A DNA stretch of 37,949 bases from Catenovulum agarivorans DS-2. GTDB lineage: Bacteria; Pseudomonadota; Gammaproteobacteria; Enterobacterales; Alteromonadaceae. The DNA lies in NCBI RefSeq assembly GCF_000568405.1, contig NZ_ARZY01000044.1:1-37949 (forward strand), in the 5' to 3' direction. Under the pieces are notes generated by a model, which ran no database searches, was not told the origin of the DNA, and was given only the letters and a program-made list of their open reading frames with translations. Made by a program: the position numbers and the translations under genes. Below are positions 8,280 to 17,270 of the stretch, piece by piece (position 1 is the stretch's first letter; every line of letters begins with the position of its first letter).

Positions 8280-8641
8280 AACAATCCGTATTGCTGAAGT
8301 ATTTCTGTAAGTTTAGTCGTATTTACTGGTTTTTGAATAAAAGCAAGTGCGCCAAGTTCAGCGACCCTATTTTGCATTTCAGGTTGAATGTCAGCAGACA
8401 CAACAATGGTAAAATCAACAAGCTTTTCAGCATGATTCGCTTCAAGTACACCGATACCGTCAATTTCAGGCATGGTTAAATCCAAAAATAGCACACCTAT
8501 TTGTTGTTCGCGCATAATATTTAACGCTTCGCGGCCATTAGACGCAAATTGCACTTCAACGTCCCAGTTGCTCGGTAGACTTTTCTTAACTTGTTTTCTA
8601 GCTAAAGTTGAATCATCACAAATTAGTACAGGAATGTTCAT
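8276..8641 (-). CDS. CheY-like single-domain response regulator
   Basis: A 121-residue protein that is only a receiver domain. The acidic pair is Asp9-Asp10, the phosphorylation site is Asp54 in LFLDLTMPEIDG, the switch Ser82 is in VVSAD, and Lys104 is in FIQKP. There is no output domain, so it must act through protein contacts. The next two genes, a CheC-like phosphatase (ATGA overlap) and a diguanylate cyclase, are the likely partners. The start has an AAGAGAAG Shine-Dalgarno. It heads this three-gene operon, with a candidate promoter at 8676-8705. Confidence 0.92.
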   Translation of the reverse strand: MNIPVLICDDSTLARKQVKKSLPSNWDVEVQFASNGREALNIMREQQIGVLFLDLTMPEIDGIGVLEANHAEKLVDFTIVVSADIQPEMQNRVAELGALAFIQKPVNTTKLTEILQQYGLL

Positions 8642-8675
8642 TAAATACTTCTCTTTTAATACTTGTTATTGTTGT

Positions 8676-8705
8676 ATACTAACTAGGCCGTTATTTTTGA
8701 CTCAA
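8676..8705 (-). promoter_or_regulatory. Candidate sigma70 promoter of the receiver-CheC-GGDEF operon
   Basis: On the minus strand TTGAGT (8700-8705) and TAGTAT (8676-8681) are separated by 18 bp, about 35 bp before the receiver start codon. This is a match by eye only. Confidence 0.4.
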
Positions 8706-8861
8706 CAAAGCAGTAATTACAAGTTATTCAGGCAATTTTTCTACAAAAAAATGCACATTTTGCAGTCAAACTTAATTAATCTTGGTATTCATAGCTCACA
8801 ACCTTTAACAGGATTGTAACAGCATATCTTCTGATGTCTACACAATTTAATCGATGTTTGC

Positions 8862-10898
8862 CTATACATCAATAGCTTGAACCGCCTTAACAAACTTGTT
8901 AACAGATTGTTTCAACCTTTTATTAACTGCTGCTTTTTGCATATGAGGCGGTTTATACAAAATTTCATCCATCAGCAGACAAATTTGTTGCCAGCTCTGC
9001 CGTACGCTTGTAGGTTGGTGCTGCAACCGCACCAATATTTGCCGCGGTGTTAGTTGATCAGAATGCTCAATGTTGAGTTTAGGCAGTTGTTTGCACGCTT
9101 TTTGATACTGAACTTGCCAAAGTTGTAAGCTTTTCTGCTGACGATGCAGCCAAAGCGCCACTAGGGTCACCACCAACAAAATGATCACGATCAGCAAAGC
9201 AATTAACAGTGACTGCCACTGATTATTCTCACCAAATAATTGTGCCAATAATTTTTTCTGTTTTTGCGTATCATAATTTAATATCCAACGTGTCCATTGG
9301 TAATCGATATTAGCTAATAGTAATCTGGCTTCGTTCACCATAGGTATTTGATCGTAGTGATATAGTGAAAACAAACTATCGGGTAAAAATTCATCTCGGC
9401 CTAAGGTTTGTTGAAGGTTTTGTGTAATCCGCTCTGGTGCGACATACGAAGTCGGATCAATTTTCTGCCACTGGCCTTGTATATACACCTCAACCCAAGC
9501 ATGTGCATCAAATTGATAAAGGCTAAAATACTCCCCTGTTGGATTGTACTCGCCACCTAAATAACCAATGACTAAACGACTGGGGATACCCGCTAAACGC
9601 ATCACATAGGCAAACGCACTTGCATAGTGCTCACAAAATCCTTCACGCGTATTGAATAAAAAGTTATCAATGATAGGTTGAGTCAAAGGTTTCGGCGCTA
9701 GCGTGTAATAAAACTCTTGCTGGTTAAAATAATCAAGCACAGCTGCAATTAAACTCGGGTTATCTTTGTATGTTTGCTTAAGTTCTTGTAACCATTGTTG
9801 GGTTTGTGGATTTGCTTGTGTTGGTAATTGGAGATAAGCCGACAAGCCAAGCGTCGACTGATTACCATGAGCTTGTAGACGAGGTTCATCAATAAGTGAG
9901 TACGCTGAATACTGTAGCTTTTGCATTAAGTCCTGATGGTAGAGCAGCGAAAAGTCTGGCATGTGAATAATATTGGGGTCGGAGCTATAGCCCATGTCTA
10001 AACTAAACAACCAAGGTTGATAGCTAGCTTCGGCAATAATTTGATAGCGAACTAACGCCCGTTTTTCGTTAGGTAGAACCATAGGTCTAAGGTCGCGTTT
10101 GCGAGCCTGAGCTAATTTAGTCATGGCACTGCTGAGTTCACCTTGACGCCATGTTTCACCATCAAACTGATCTAAAGTTAAAGCTCGCCAATACATATCA
10201 GTTCGTTCAACCACCCCTTGCGCAAAACTCACTCTAAACGCCAATTCATCCGAACGGCTTAGTCGCGCAATATCACCCAACTTTAAGTTTTCTTGTAATC
10301 CGCGAGTTTCAGGTTGGGGTTTAGGCATTTTCCACAATGGAGGCAGTCGTGGCATGAGTGCAAATATGAGCAAACAAATTGGCAATGCGACCATGGCCAG
10401 TTTGGTAATTTTTTTCAGCTGAATTTGTATATCTTGTCGGTCAGATTTGCAATGAAACACACTATAGATGGCAAACAAGAGTAAAAAATTCAGCACAAAT
10501 AGTATGATCGCCAAATGCATACTCTGAAGGTACATCATGCTCGCAGCAGTCAAAAAAAACTGTACCCAACATATGGTGTATAAGCCACGCAGCGCTTTCA
10601 AAGTTAACAAGGTCAGTCCCTGTGCGACCACCAGCATACTTAATAATGCGCCGATAATACTCCCAGATAAAGCCGCTGAAACTACCAACACAACCGCCAA
10701 TAGATAAAACAGTTTACTTAACCATTTTGAGGCATTGTTATTACCGTTATCAATTAACCACAAGCGGTACAAGCTACAGCACAAAACAAACGCAAAACTA
10801 AACCAGCCTAATTGCTGACTCATCATTAACGACAGCAATGAAACACCAGCTGCGGCAGAAATCAGCGCGACCTTGGGTAACGGCTTTAACCTATTCAT
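8862..10898 (-). CDS. TgpA-like membrane transglutaminase (DUF3488/transglutaminase-like/DUF4129)
   Basis: A 678-residue inner-membrane protein. The first 185 residues form several membrane helices (DUF3488 region), followed by a large outside region. It then has a transglutaminase-like domain with the full triad: Cys422 in REGFCEHYASAF, His466 in DAHAWVEVY and Asp481 in KIDPTSY. A final helix near 565-582 leads to a DUF4129-like cytoplasmic tail. Pseudomonas TgpA is the named relative; its substrate is not established to my knowledge. It overlaps the DUF58 gene by 8 bp and follows a MoxR ATPase, the usual three-gene cassette. Active-site residues are intact, so an active peptidase or transglutaminase is plausible. 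Confidence 0.92.
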   Translation of the reverse strand: MNRLKPLPKVALISAAAGVSLLSLMMSQQLGWFSFAFVLCCSLYRLWLIDNGNNNASKWLSKLFYLLAVVLVVSAALSGSIIGALLSMLVVAQGLTLLTLKALRGLYTICWVQFFLTAASMMYLQSMHLAIILFVLNFLLLFAIYSVFHCKSDRQDIQIQLKKITKLAMVALPICLLIFALMPRLPPLWKMPKPQPETRGLQENLKLGDIARLSRSDELAFRVSFAQGVVERTDMYWRALTLDQFDGETWRQGELSSAMTKLAQARKRDLRPMVLPNEKRALVRYQIIAEASYQPWLFSLDMGYSSDPNIIHMPDFSLLYHQDLMQKLQYSAYSLIDEPRLQAHGNQSTLGLSAYLQLPTQANPQTQQWLQELKQTYKDNPSLIAAVLDYFNQQEFYYTLAPKPLTQPIIDNFLFNTREGFCEHYASAFAYVMRLAGIPSRLVIGYLGGEYNPTGEYFSLYQFDAHAWVEVYIQGQWQKIDPTSYVAPERITQNLQQTLGRDEFLPDSLFSLYHYDQIPMVNEARLLLANIDYQWTRWILNYDTQKQKKLLAQLFGENNQWQSLLIALLIVIILLVVTLVALWLHRQQKSLQLWQVQYQKACKQLPKLNIEHSDQLTPRQILVRLQHQPTSVRQSWQQICLLMDEILYKPPHMQKAAVNKRLKQSVNKFVKAVQAIDV

Positions 10899-11859
10899 TG
10901 TTATATCCCACCATAGCTATCGCTTGCAAAATTAATAAATATTGCTGTTCGGAGCGATTTGCTCGCAAAGTTTTATTCGGCAAGGTCACTTGATACAACC
11001 AATTGTTTTGGTGAGCTTGCATGACCAGCCAAGTAATACATGCAAGTTTATGCTCGAGCACTCCAGGTATATCCTGCAAACAATACTCGATTTGTTGATT
11101 TTGCTGGCCTGAAAACTGTTTTACTTGGATAGGTCGCTCTGGCAAGATTTTTTTCCAGACAATTCTAGAGGGCAGATCACCGAGCTTGTATGGGTTTAAA
11201 TGGCTAAACTCATCAGAAAAAACATTCGTTTTGCTTTGATTCTGCGCCGCAGTGCCTTGCAAAAACTGCGGACATGCGACCGGTTTTGGACACACCCAAA
11301 CTTTGTCAGGAAAATGCAGGTAGCTCCATGCTTTAAACCAGCCCATTGGGGCTGTTGAGTGTAATTTAAACCGAGGGAAATAATACACACCACGCTGCTT
11401 AGGCTGCCAATATAGTTGCACAAACTTGTCACTGCGACCAATTTCACTAAGGTAGCTTTTGGCATGATCATGCCAATTCAGGTCAAACCTTTGTTTATCT
11501 GTATCTAATTGCAGCTTTAAATTCGCAGACTGACCAAGGCAAACAATATGGTTTTCCGTGAGGATATTTTGCCGGTTGGGCTGACCACTCAGTTGCAATC
11601 CTTGCAGGTTTAAAAAACTGAGTAACATGACCAATAAAAATATTGCGAGCAACCAGTAACTAAACAACAACATCAAGTTATTTTGATAGTTTGTCGCCAG
11701 CAAATAAACAGCCAACCAACAACACAAGAAGCCGATACCAGCCCCAGTCGGCAATATAAAAATATTATTTTTATTCAGCGTATGTCGGTGCTGCTGGGGT
11801 ACTCGTTTAGCGATCCAACGTGAAAACTGCTGTTGGCGAAAGCGCTCAAACCAAGACAT
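10891..11859 (-). CDS. DUF58 domain membrane protein
   Basis: A 322-residue protein with two close membrane helices (about residues 32-85: LPTGAGIGFLCCWLAVYLLA and a following hydrophobic run) and a soluble C-terminal part. The DUF58 signature is the segment LNPYKLGDLPSRIVWKKILPE near 220-240, followed by VKQFSG. DUF58 proteins sit next to MoxR ATPases and resemble von Willebrand A-type partners; their exact role is unknown. The stop overlaps the TgpA start by 8 bp, and the MoxR stop is 14 bp upstream, so the three are surely cotranscribed and may form one membrane complex. Confidence 0.88.
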   Translation of the reverse strand: MSWFERFRQQQFSRWIAKRVPQQHRHTLNKNNIFILPTGAGIGFLCCWLAVYLLATNYQNNLMLLFSYWLLAIFLLVMLLSFLNLQGLQLSGQPNRQNILTENHIVCLGQSANLKLQLDTDKQRFDLNWHDHAKSYLSEIGRSDKFVQLYWQPKQRGVYYFPRFKLHSTAPMGWFKAWSYLHFPDKVWVCPKPVACPQFLQGTAAQNQSKTNVFSDEFSHLNPYKLGDLPSRIVWKKILPERPIQVKQFSGQQNQQIEYCLQDIPGVLEHKLACITWLVMQAHQNNWLYQVTLPNKTLRANRSEQQYLLILQAIAMVGYNNE

Positions 11860-11873
11860 TCGCGCTTACTCCT

Positions 11874-12791
11874 CTAGCTTATAACGTCCACACTTTGCAA
11901 TACAGTGTCGCTGACCGACTGCTGATTCAATGAATCTTCAGGATTGATACGGTGTTCTGCAACGGCAGAAAATACCGCGGTTACGTCATCCGGTTGCACA
12001 TAGTCTCGACCATGTAAAAATGCCCACGCTTGGCTCGCCAGTTTGACGGCAGTAGAACCACGTGGCGATAGAGCATGACTAAACTGATTACTTGAGCGCG
12101 TATATTGACTCAACCGAATAATATATTTTAGGACTTCTTCAGACGCATAGACCTGCTCAACCGCTTGTTGCATTTGAACTAAATCACTCACTTGGCAACA
12201 TTCAATATTTTCTAACTGATCGCCAAGGTGGGCATTTTGTAACATTAACAACTCGTATTCAGCAGTTGGATAACCCAATCGAATACGCATTAAAAATCTA
12301 TCCAGCTGGCTTTCTGGTAATGGGTGGGTACCGACTTGCTCTTGTGGATTTTGCGTCGCTATCACAAAAAATGGTTGAGTCATTGGATAAGTTGTCCCGT
12401 CCACAGTTACCTGCTGCTCGGCCATAGCTTCCAATAACGCGCTCTGGGTTTTTGGGCTTGCCCGATTGATTTCGTCAGCAAGCACCACTTGATTGAATAA
12501 AGGCCCGGGGTGAAACTCAAATTTGTGTGCCTGTTGATTGTAAACAGACACCCCAGTGATATCGGCAGGTAATAAATCAGAGGTAAACTGCACTCGGTTA
12601 TAGCTCAAACCCATAGTGTGCGCAAGCGCATGAGATAATGTGGTTTTCCCCATACCGGGCAAATCTTCAATTAATAAATGGCCTTTGGCCAATAAACAAG
12701 TTAAAGCCAGTTTAACTTGTTGTGGTTTACCTAACACCTGTTGGCACACCTGATCGACAATTTTTTGTGCCAAACTAGATAAATCTTCCAC
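11874..12791 (-). CDS. MoxR-family AAA+ ATPase
   Basis: A 305-residue AAA+ ATPase of the MoxR type, thought to act as a chaperone assembling or activating partner proteins. The Walker A is PGMGKTT (45-51; the usual family form is GVPGVGKT). Walker B is VVLADEINRA, sensor 1 lies in FFVIATQNP, and the family motif LPESQLDRFLMRIRLGYP is intact. The C-terminal lid has SPRGS and the DYVQPDDV segment. The start is GTG at 12791 with AAGGA upstream. It leads the MoxR-DUF58-TgpA cassette; 59 bp with a weak hairpin separate it from pdxH. Confidence 0.93.
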   Translation of the reverse strand: MEDLSSLAQKIVDQVCQQVLGKPQQVKLALTCLLAKGHLLIEDLPGMGKTTLSHALAHTMGLSYNRVQFTSDLLPADITGVSVYNQQAHKFEFHPGPLFNQVVLADEINRASPKTQSALLEAMAEQQVTVDGTTYPMTQPFFVIATQNPQEQVGTHPLPESQLDRFLMRIRLGYPTAEYELLMLQNAHLGDQLENIECCQVSDLVQMQQAVEQVYASEEVLKYIIRLSQYTRSSNQFSHALSPRGSTAVKLASQAWAFLHGRDYVQPDDVTAVFSAVAEHRINPEDSLNQQSVSDTVLQSVDVIS

Positions 12792-12821
12792 GCTGCATTC
12801 CTTGTATCACTATTATTAAAA

Positions 12822-12838
12822 ATAACCTAATTGGTTAT
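12822..12838 (-). terminator. Weak hairpin after pdxH
   Basis: ATAACC and GGTTAT pair around a 5-base loop, and T-rich sequence follows on the minus strand. The stem is short and AT-rich, so it can only be a weak terminator between pdxH and the MoxR gene. Confidence 0.35.
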
Positions 12839-12850
12839 GGTTAATCTAAG

Positions 12851-13492
12851 TTAAGGCTGTAATCGGCAAACTTTCCAGTTAGATTTTGTGCGTTGATACA
12901 AAAATCTATCATGCATTCTAAATTCACCACCTTGCCAAAACTCAACTTGCTCTGCGACAATTTTATATCCTCCCCAGTGTTGCGGTCGAGGAACAGCTTG
13001 CCCCTGATACTGTTCGACTAAAGCATGGTATTTTTGTTCCAAACTTTCTCTTGAATCAATGACCTCACTTTGTGCTGAAGCCACTGCTGCAATTTGGCTT
13101 TCAAACGGACGACTGGCAAAATATTCATCATTTTCAGCTTCTGACAGCTCAATAACCTCGCCACTAAAAACCACTTGGCGCTCTGCAGCTAACCATGGGA
13201 ATATCGCACTAATGCGTTTATTTTTCGCTAAATGTTGGCCCTTTCGACTATTTTTATTGGTATAAAAGGTAACGCCTGTGTCATCCAGCGCTTTCATGAG
13301 TACTGTTCGCTGGTAGCTTTGTCCATGTTCATCTACCGTAGCAACTATCATCGCAGTTGGATCAGAAATTTTGTCTATCTGCATCACTTGTTGTAGCCAA
13401 GTTTCAAACAACTCAAATGGAGACTCAGTGAGGTCATTTTCAGATAAATCGCTCAGTGCATATTCGCGGCGTACTTGGTAAAAAATAGACAT
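12851..13492 (-). CDS. pdxH: Pyridoxine/pyridoxamine 5'-phosphate oxidase
   Basis: FMN enzyme that oxidises pyridoxine or pyridoxamine 5'-phosphate to pyridoxal 5'-phosphate, the last step of vitamin B6 synthesis and salvage. It is 213 residues, a normal length. Typical segments are YQRTVLMKALDDTGVTFYTN, the FMN-binding NSRKGQHLAKN, FPWLAAERQVVFSGE, PRPQHWGGY, and the C-terminal EFWQGGEFRMHDRFLY ending RLQP. The N-terminal region (REYALSDLSENDL) matches the usual lead-in. It is transcribed away from a divergent small membrane-protein gene and precedes the MoxR cassette by 59 bp. Very secure. Confidence 0.96.
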   Translation of the reverse strand: MSIFYQVRREYALSDLSENDLTESPFELFETWLQQVMQIDKISDPTAMIVATVDEHGQSYQRTVLMKALDDTGVTFYTNKNSRKGQHLAKNKRISAIFPWLAAERQVVFSGEVIELSEAENDEYFASRPFESQIAAVASAQSEVIDSRESLEQKYHALVEQYQGQAVPRPQHWGGYKIVAEQVEFWQGGEFRMHDRFLYQRTKSNWKVCRLQP

Positions 13493-13545
13493 AAAAGCTC
13501 GGTCCTGTGGAATAAATCATTTTTAAGGTTAAAATGGTGCAACTT

Positions 13546-13573
13546 TTGTTTATACATGTTTCTAGAGTATATT
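13546..13573 (+). promoter_or_regulatory. Candidate promoter for the small membrane protein gene
   Basis: TTGTTT (13546-13551) and TATATT (13568-13573) are 16 bp apart, about 77 bp before the ATG at 13651. This is the best match by eye in the divergent pdxH interval. Confidence 0.35.
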
Positions 13574-13650
13574 GATCTTTATAATGTTACTTTCGTACCA
13601 AAAAGTCACAACAAGACCAACGCGCTCTAAGCTAACAAGATTAATTAACT

Positions 13651-13974
13651 ATGGCATTTTACCTAAAATCTTCGCAAATACCTGAACTTAAATCATTTAG
13701 TTTTACTGAACGGGCGCAAATTTTATTGTTGGCGACCTCTTATATGACAGTGCCAGACAAATTTATTTTAAATATGGCCAAGCTTTGTGTACTTGCGCCC
13801 ATTTTTATAATGGTCGCCAAGTTTGAAGAATGGTGGATGTTAATTCCAATGCTGATCGTTGGTTTGTGTTATCCACTCATAACCAACCCAATTCAATTGA
13901 ATCTCGCTAAAAAACATTTAGGCAAAGCGATAAAAACCTTTAATGCGGAAAAAGCTGACCAATCAGAAACCTGA
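13651..13974 (+). CDS. Small two-helix membrane protein (possibly DUF6170)
   Basis: A 107-residue protein with two hydrophobic segments: residues about 46-58 (LCVLAPIFIMVAK) and 64-80 (LIPMLIVGLCYPLI). A basic C-terminal tail (AKKHLGKAIKTFNAEK) probably lies in the cytoplasm. The N-terminal FYLKSSQIPELKSFSFTERAQI resembles small proteins I recall as DUF6170 in Alteromonas relatives; that name is uncertain. No function is known. It is transcribed divergently from pdxH, and its last 12 bp overlap the 3' end of the convergent histidine kinase gene. The Shine-Dalgarno is poor. Confidence 0.7.
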   Translation: MAFYLKSSQIPELKSFSFTERAQILLLATSYMTVPDKFILNMAKLCVLAPIFIMVAKFEEWWMLIPMLIVGLCYPLITNPIQLNLAKKHLGKAIKTFNAEKADQSET

Positions 13975-15234
13975 TGCCAGTTCAACAACAAAACGGGCGC
14001 CGCCAATTGGCGCTTGTTGCACATAACAATGCCCTTGATGCCAGCAAGCTATTTTCGCCACTATCGCTAAACCTAAACCAAAACCTTTGTGAGTGACCTT
14101 TTGCCCTTTCTCTACTCGATAAAAGGGTTTAAAAATATGCGGCCAATTTTCTTTTGCGATACCAGTACCATCATCGTCCACCAGCAACATCAATTGATTA
14201 TCGACTATAGTTAACTCGACAATCACTTGTGTTTTTGCATACTTGACTGCATTGCTCAACAGATTTTGCACCATGCGTTCAAATAGAAAACCGTCACACG
14301 GCCACAGTTGCTCTTCGGCCAGCTGGCTGTCAAATTGAATCGCTATGTCCGTCGGTTGAATGTTTTCAATAACAGATAAACATACTTGTTCTACCGGAAT
14401 ATGTTCAATCTGAAGATGTTGATTTTGATGTTCAAAACGGGCGAAACTGAGCAATTCATCAATCAACTTCTCTAACGCATTAATGTCTTGGCGCATAGAT
14501 TGTTTCTGTTCGTTTTTATCTTCAACCGCAAGTGAAAATTTAAGCCGAGATAGCGGCGTGCGTAAATCGTGACTGACAGCATTCAGCATCATTTTTTGCG
14601 CTTCAATCAGCTCACCAATTCTGTTGGCCATGTTATGCATGGCTTGCGCTAAAAAATAAACTGGCGAGGTAACGGCAATCGGCGCTGGCTGATCAAATTG
14701 ACCTCGGGCAATTTGTTCACTGCTGCGTTCAAGTGCGCGCAAATCTCGCCAAAGCGGCCAAGTCCACAACGCAACAAACACGGCTAGCAATATATAGGAA
14801 ATAGACAAAAGCAGTGTTTTTAATGGTTGATTGCCGTCTGTCTGCCGGCTCGACAAAGTCACAGGACCTATCTGCAATATTTTATCACCACCTGTACTCA
14901 GCGCATGAAATAGCATGCCTCGGTGCTGATCTAAGTAACTAATAATAACGGGTTCAGTCATCTGCAACGAAAGGTCATTTTTATTGATTATAGTGACTGG
15001 CGCAGCCAGCTGTTGCGCAATGCTGTTCATGACTTCAGGCTGCTTTTTAGGCTCAGTTGCTTGATACCAAGCGGCTGCCAGCACAGCTGAATTTTTCAAC
15101 GCCTGTTCAGTCTGACTCGGTAAATGTTGCTGCTTATTATACTGCAGCGTTTGCCACAGCCATTCCCCTCCCCAACCAATCATGGCGAGCGCCAACAATA
15201 TAAATACGTACAAACTTAAAAAAAGTTTGGTCAT
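13963..15234 (-). CDS. Sensor histidine kinase (RstB-like)
   Basis: A 423-residue inner-membrane kinase. A first helix (about 5-25) and a second (about 141-160) frame a periplasmic sensor of some 110 residues, followed by a HAMP region. The H-box LNAVSHDLRTPLSRLKFSL has His222 as phospho-acceptor. The ATPase domain has the N-box MVQNLLSNAVKYA, G1 LVDDDGTGI and G2 KGFGLGLAI. Architecture and gene context resemble E. coli RstB. The start is the ATG in the TAATG overlap with the regulator gene; a longer frame from 15246 is possible but less likely. It is last in the mipA-DUF3019-regulator-kinase operon. Its signal is not known. Confidence 0.92.
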   Translation of the reverse strand: MTKLFLSLYVFILLALAMIGWGGEWLWQTLQYNKQQHLPSQTEQALKNSAVLAAAWYQATEPKKQPEVMNSIAQQLAAPVTIINKNDLSLQMTEPVIISYLDQHRGMLFHALSTGGDKILQIGPVTLSSRQTDGNQPLKTLLLSISYILLAVFVALWTWPLWRDLRALERSSEQIARGQFDQPAPIAVTSPVYFLAQAMHNMANRIGELIEAQKMMLNAVSHDLRTPLSRLKFSLAVEDKNEQKQSMRQDINALEKLIDELLSFARFEHQNQHLQIEHIPVEQVCLSVIENIQPTDIAIQFDSQLAEEQLWPCDGFLFERMVQNLLSNAVKYAKTQVIVELTIVDNQLMLLVDDDGTGIAKENWPHIFKPFYRVEKGQKVTHKGFGLGLAIVAKIACWHQGHCYVQQAPIGGARFVVELASGF

Positions 15235-15932
15235 TATCCATCCCATGCAGTTGCACTAAACAAATATCCCTTACCCCATACAGTGACGATTTTATAAGGA
15301 TTTTTTAAGTCATCTTTTAGCTTTTTACGCAGCCGTGAAATCCGTACATCTACACTGCGATCTAAACCATCGTATTCGCGGCCAATCATTTTTTGGTGAA
15401 CATATTCACGGGTTTGCACTTCACCTGGTTTTTCTGCCAATAATGCCAACAGTTCAAACTCATGGCTGGTCAATTCAACACGTTCTCCTGCCAGTGATAC
15501 CTTGTGCGACTGCTTATCTATGCTTAACTGGCCAAACTGCAGCATATGACCTGTCATATTGGCTGGCTGATTATTACAGCGGCGCAATATCGAATGCAAA
15601 CGCGCCAATAAAACATGCGGCTCGATTGGTTTGATCAAATAATCATCGGCACCTATTTCTAACCCTGTCACATGGTCAAAGTCGCTATCACGCGCAGTTA
15701 AAAACAAAATAGGTTTGTTGTATTGTGGGCGAACAGCGCGGCAAACCGAAAAACCATCTTGGCCAGGTAGGTTTATGTCTAAAATAACTAAATCAGGCTG
15801 CTGGCGAATAATATGGCTAATCGCAAAATCCCCCCGCGCGACCACAGCCACTTCAAATTGATTCTGTTGTAAAAAGTCAGCAATCAGTTTAGCTAGTTTT
15901 TCATCATCTTCGACCAACAAAATACTGTGCAT
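15234..15932 (-). CDS. OmpR-family response regulator (RstA-like)
   Basis: A 232-residue DNA-binding response regulator. The receiver has the acidic cluster Glu8-Asp9-Asp10, phospho-Asp52 in VILDINLPGQDG, and the conserved Lys in YLIKP. The C-terminal winged helix has the recognition region YDGLDRSVDVRISRLRKKL and the wing VWGKGYLF. The start is the ATG at 15932 inside a TAATG overlap with the DUF3019 stop; an upstream TTG would lengthen it by five residues. Its cognate kinase follows with a second TAATG overlap. It may autoregulate the operon from the 17271-17430 interval, which is inference. Confidence 0.93.
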   Translation of the reverse strand: MHSILLVEDDEKLAKLIADFLQQNQFEVAVVARGDFAISHIIRQQPDLVILDINLPGQDGFSVCRAVRPQYNKPILFLTARDSDFDHVTGLEIGADDYLIKPIEPHVLLARLHSILRRCNNQPANMTGHMLQFGQLSIDKQSHKVSLAGERVELTSHEFELLALLAEKPGEVQTREYVHQKMIGREYDGLDRSVDVRISRLRKKLKDDLKNPYKIVTVWGKGYLFSATAWDG

Positions 15933-16342
15933 TAGAATAGACTCCAATCTGAATGTAAACGCCTACGATATTGCGGCGGATTTAAGCCTGCTACTTCTAC
16001 GGTTTGTTTAGCAACAATATGATCGTTTACTCGGCATGAAAAAACCGTTGACTGCTTCAGCTCAACTGTCCAGTTTTTCCGTTGTTTTTTTCCAGTTGCG
16101 GTTGTACAAAACAGTTTGGTATCGTCTTGCCAAATACACAATGGTTGCTCGGGTGTATACTGCCACCTAAACAGTGCCTGCATTTTGCAAGATTGTCCTA
16201 AGCGTTCAACAATACAAACCAAAGGTTTAACGGTAAAAAATACCTCAGGTTCAGCTATATTTTCAGCGTTGGTAGATGCGCTCAGGCCCAATGTAACAAC
16301 ACAAAATAACTGTATAGCTGCTTTCCTGAGCCTAAAAAACAT
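15932..16342 (-). CDS. DUF3019 family secreted protein
   Basis: A 136-residue protein with a signal peptide (cleavage probably after STNA, near residue 26). The mature part has six cysteines in PLVCIVERLGQSC, PLCIWQDDTKLFC and VFSCRV plus the conserved RWQY, the pattern I associate with DUF3019, a small Alteromonadales/Vibrio periplasmic family of unknown function. It lies between a mipA-like gene (11-bp overlap) and an OmpR-type regulator (TAATG overlap). That arrangement recurs in relatives and suggests an envelope-stress or cell-wall sensing circuit; this is inference. Confidence 0.82.
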   Translation of the reverse strand: MFFRLRKAAIQLFCVVTLGLSASTNAENIAEPEVFFTVKPLVCIVERLGQSCKMQALFRWQYTPEQPLCIWQDDTKLFCTTATGKKQRKNWTVELKQSTVFSCRVNDHIVAKQTVEVAGLNPPQYRRRLHSDWSLF

Positions 16343-17270
16343 ATTTCATTCCGGTAAATAAAGTATATCGATAGTCTTTTGCCACTATCGGGCTTCGCTC
16401 AATCTCTGAGGTTAACTGTTGGTAATGTGCTGAGAGCACCCACGACCACTTTTGGCTAATTTTATAACCACTTGCATAGCCAATATAAGGCAACAAAGCA
16501 TCACCCGGTTGATACCACAGGTTTTCAGCTTGGCTGTCTCGTGCAGAAATTCCGTAATAATAATCAACCAGATCACTTGATAACCAATCTAAACCAATTT
16601 TGAATTTATGCCGCCACTGATTGTTTACCAACTTGTAACTATACTCTAGCTGACTGTTGTGCCCTTGATGCACACCAGTAACATCATACATCCAGCGGAA
16701 TTTAACCTGGTGGTTAGCTTGAACAAACCAATGTATTTGCACACCCGTGTCTAAACTCCATTTCCGTTTTGCCACTTGATCGTAAACGATTTTTTCAGTC
16801 ACTCGATCAACAGGCGCTTCTATTTCATCTTTGTCTGACTGGTCGCCACCTGCTGAAGGTGATTGTTCATCATCAAATTCAGGTCCAAGTTCAGGTGTAT
16901 CAATTTGGACAAATTGACGACTCACTAAAATGTTCGCAGGGTGCCAATCATGAAAATGTGCAGCTTCGCCATTTACACTCGCAAGTAAATTGACCGAGAA
17001 GTTTTGCTGTTCAGCTAAAGTTACCCCCAAATCACCGTTGTCGAAATACCAATTTTTACCGTAATAATATATTGAAGGGACAATCACGAGCGGAAATGCG
17101 TCGCCCTTATACAAAGGATTCGATTTTTCACCATAACCAAGCGCAACGCTTAGTGACAGCTCACCCACTCGGGCATGCTCAGTGGTTTGCGCATGCAGAG
17201 ATTGCACACAAAAACACATTGCCAACAAGACATAAAAGTAAATAAACAGTTGTTTGTGAAAGCATTTCAC
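16332..17270 (-). CDS. MipA/OmpV family outer membrane protein
   Basis: A beta-barrel protein of the MipA/OmpV type; E. coli MipA scaffolds a murein hydrolase and synthase pair. The signal peptide ends LHAQ, and the mature start has the family-like VALGYGEKSNPLYKGDAFPLVIVPSIYYYGKNWYFDNGDLG. Alternating barrel strands run to a C-terminal aromatic, KYVF. Odd point: an acidic, glycine-rich insert (PEFDDEQSPSAGGDQSDKDE) interrupts the barrel and is probably an exposed loop. I prefer the GTG at 17270, with GGAGA upstream and a clean signal peptide; an ATG at 17300 in the same frame lacks a Shine-Dalgarno. First gene of the two-component operon. Confidence 0.85.
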   Translation of the reverse strand: MKCFHKQLFIYFYVLLAMCFCVQSLHAQTTEHARVGELSLSVALGYGEKSNPLYKGDAFPLVIVPSIYYYGKNWYFDNGDLGVTLAEQQNFSVNLLASVNGEAAHFHDWHPANILVSRQFVQIDTPELGPEFDDEQSPSAGGDQSDKDEIEAPVDRVTEKIVYDQVAKRKWSLDTGVQIHWFVQANHQVKFRWMYDVTGVHQGHNSQLEYSYKLVNNQWRHKFKIGLDWLSSDLVDYYYGISARDSQAENLWYQPGDALLPYIGYASGYKISQKWSWVLSAHYQQLTSEIERSPIVAKDYRYTLFTGMKYVF

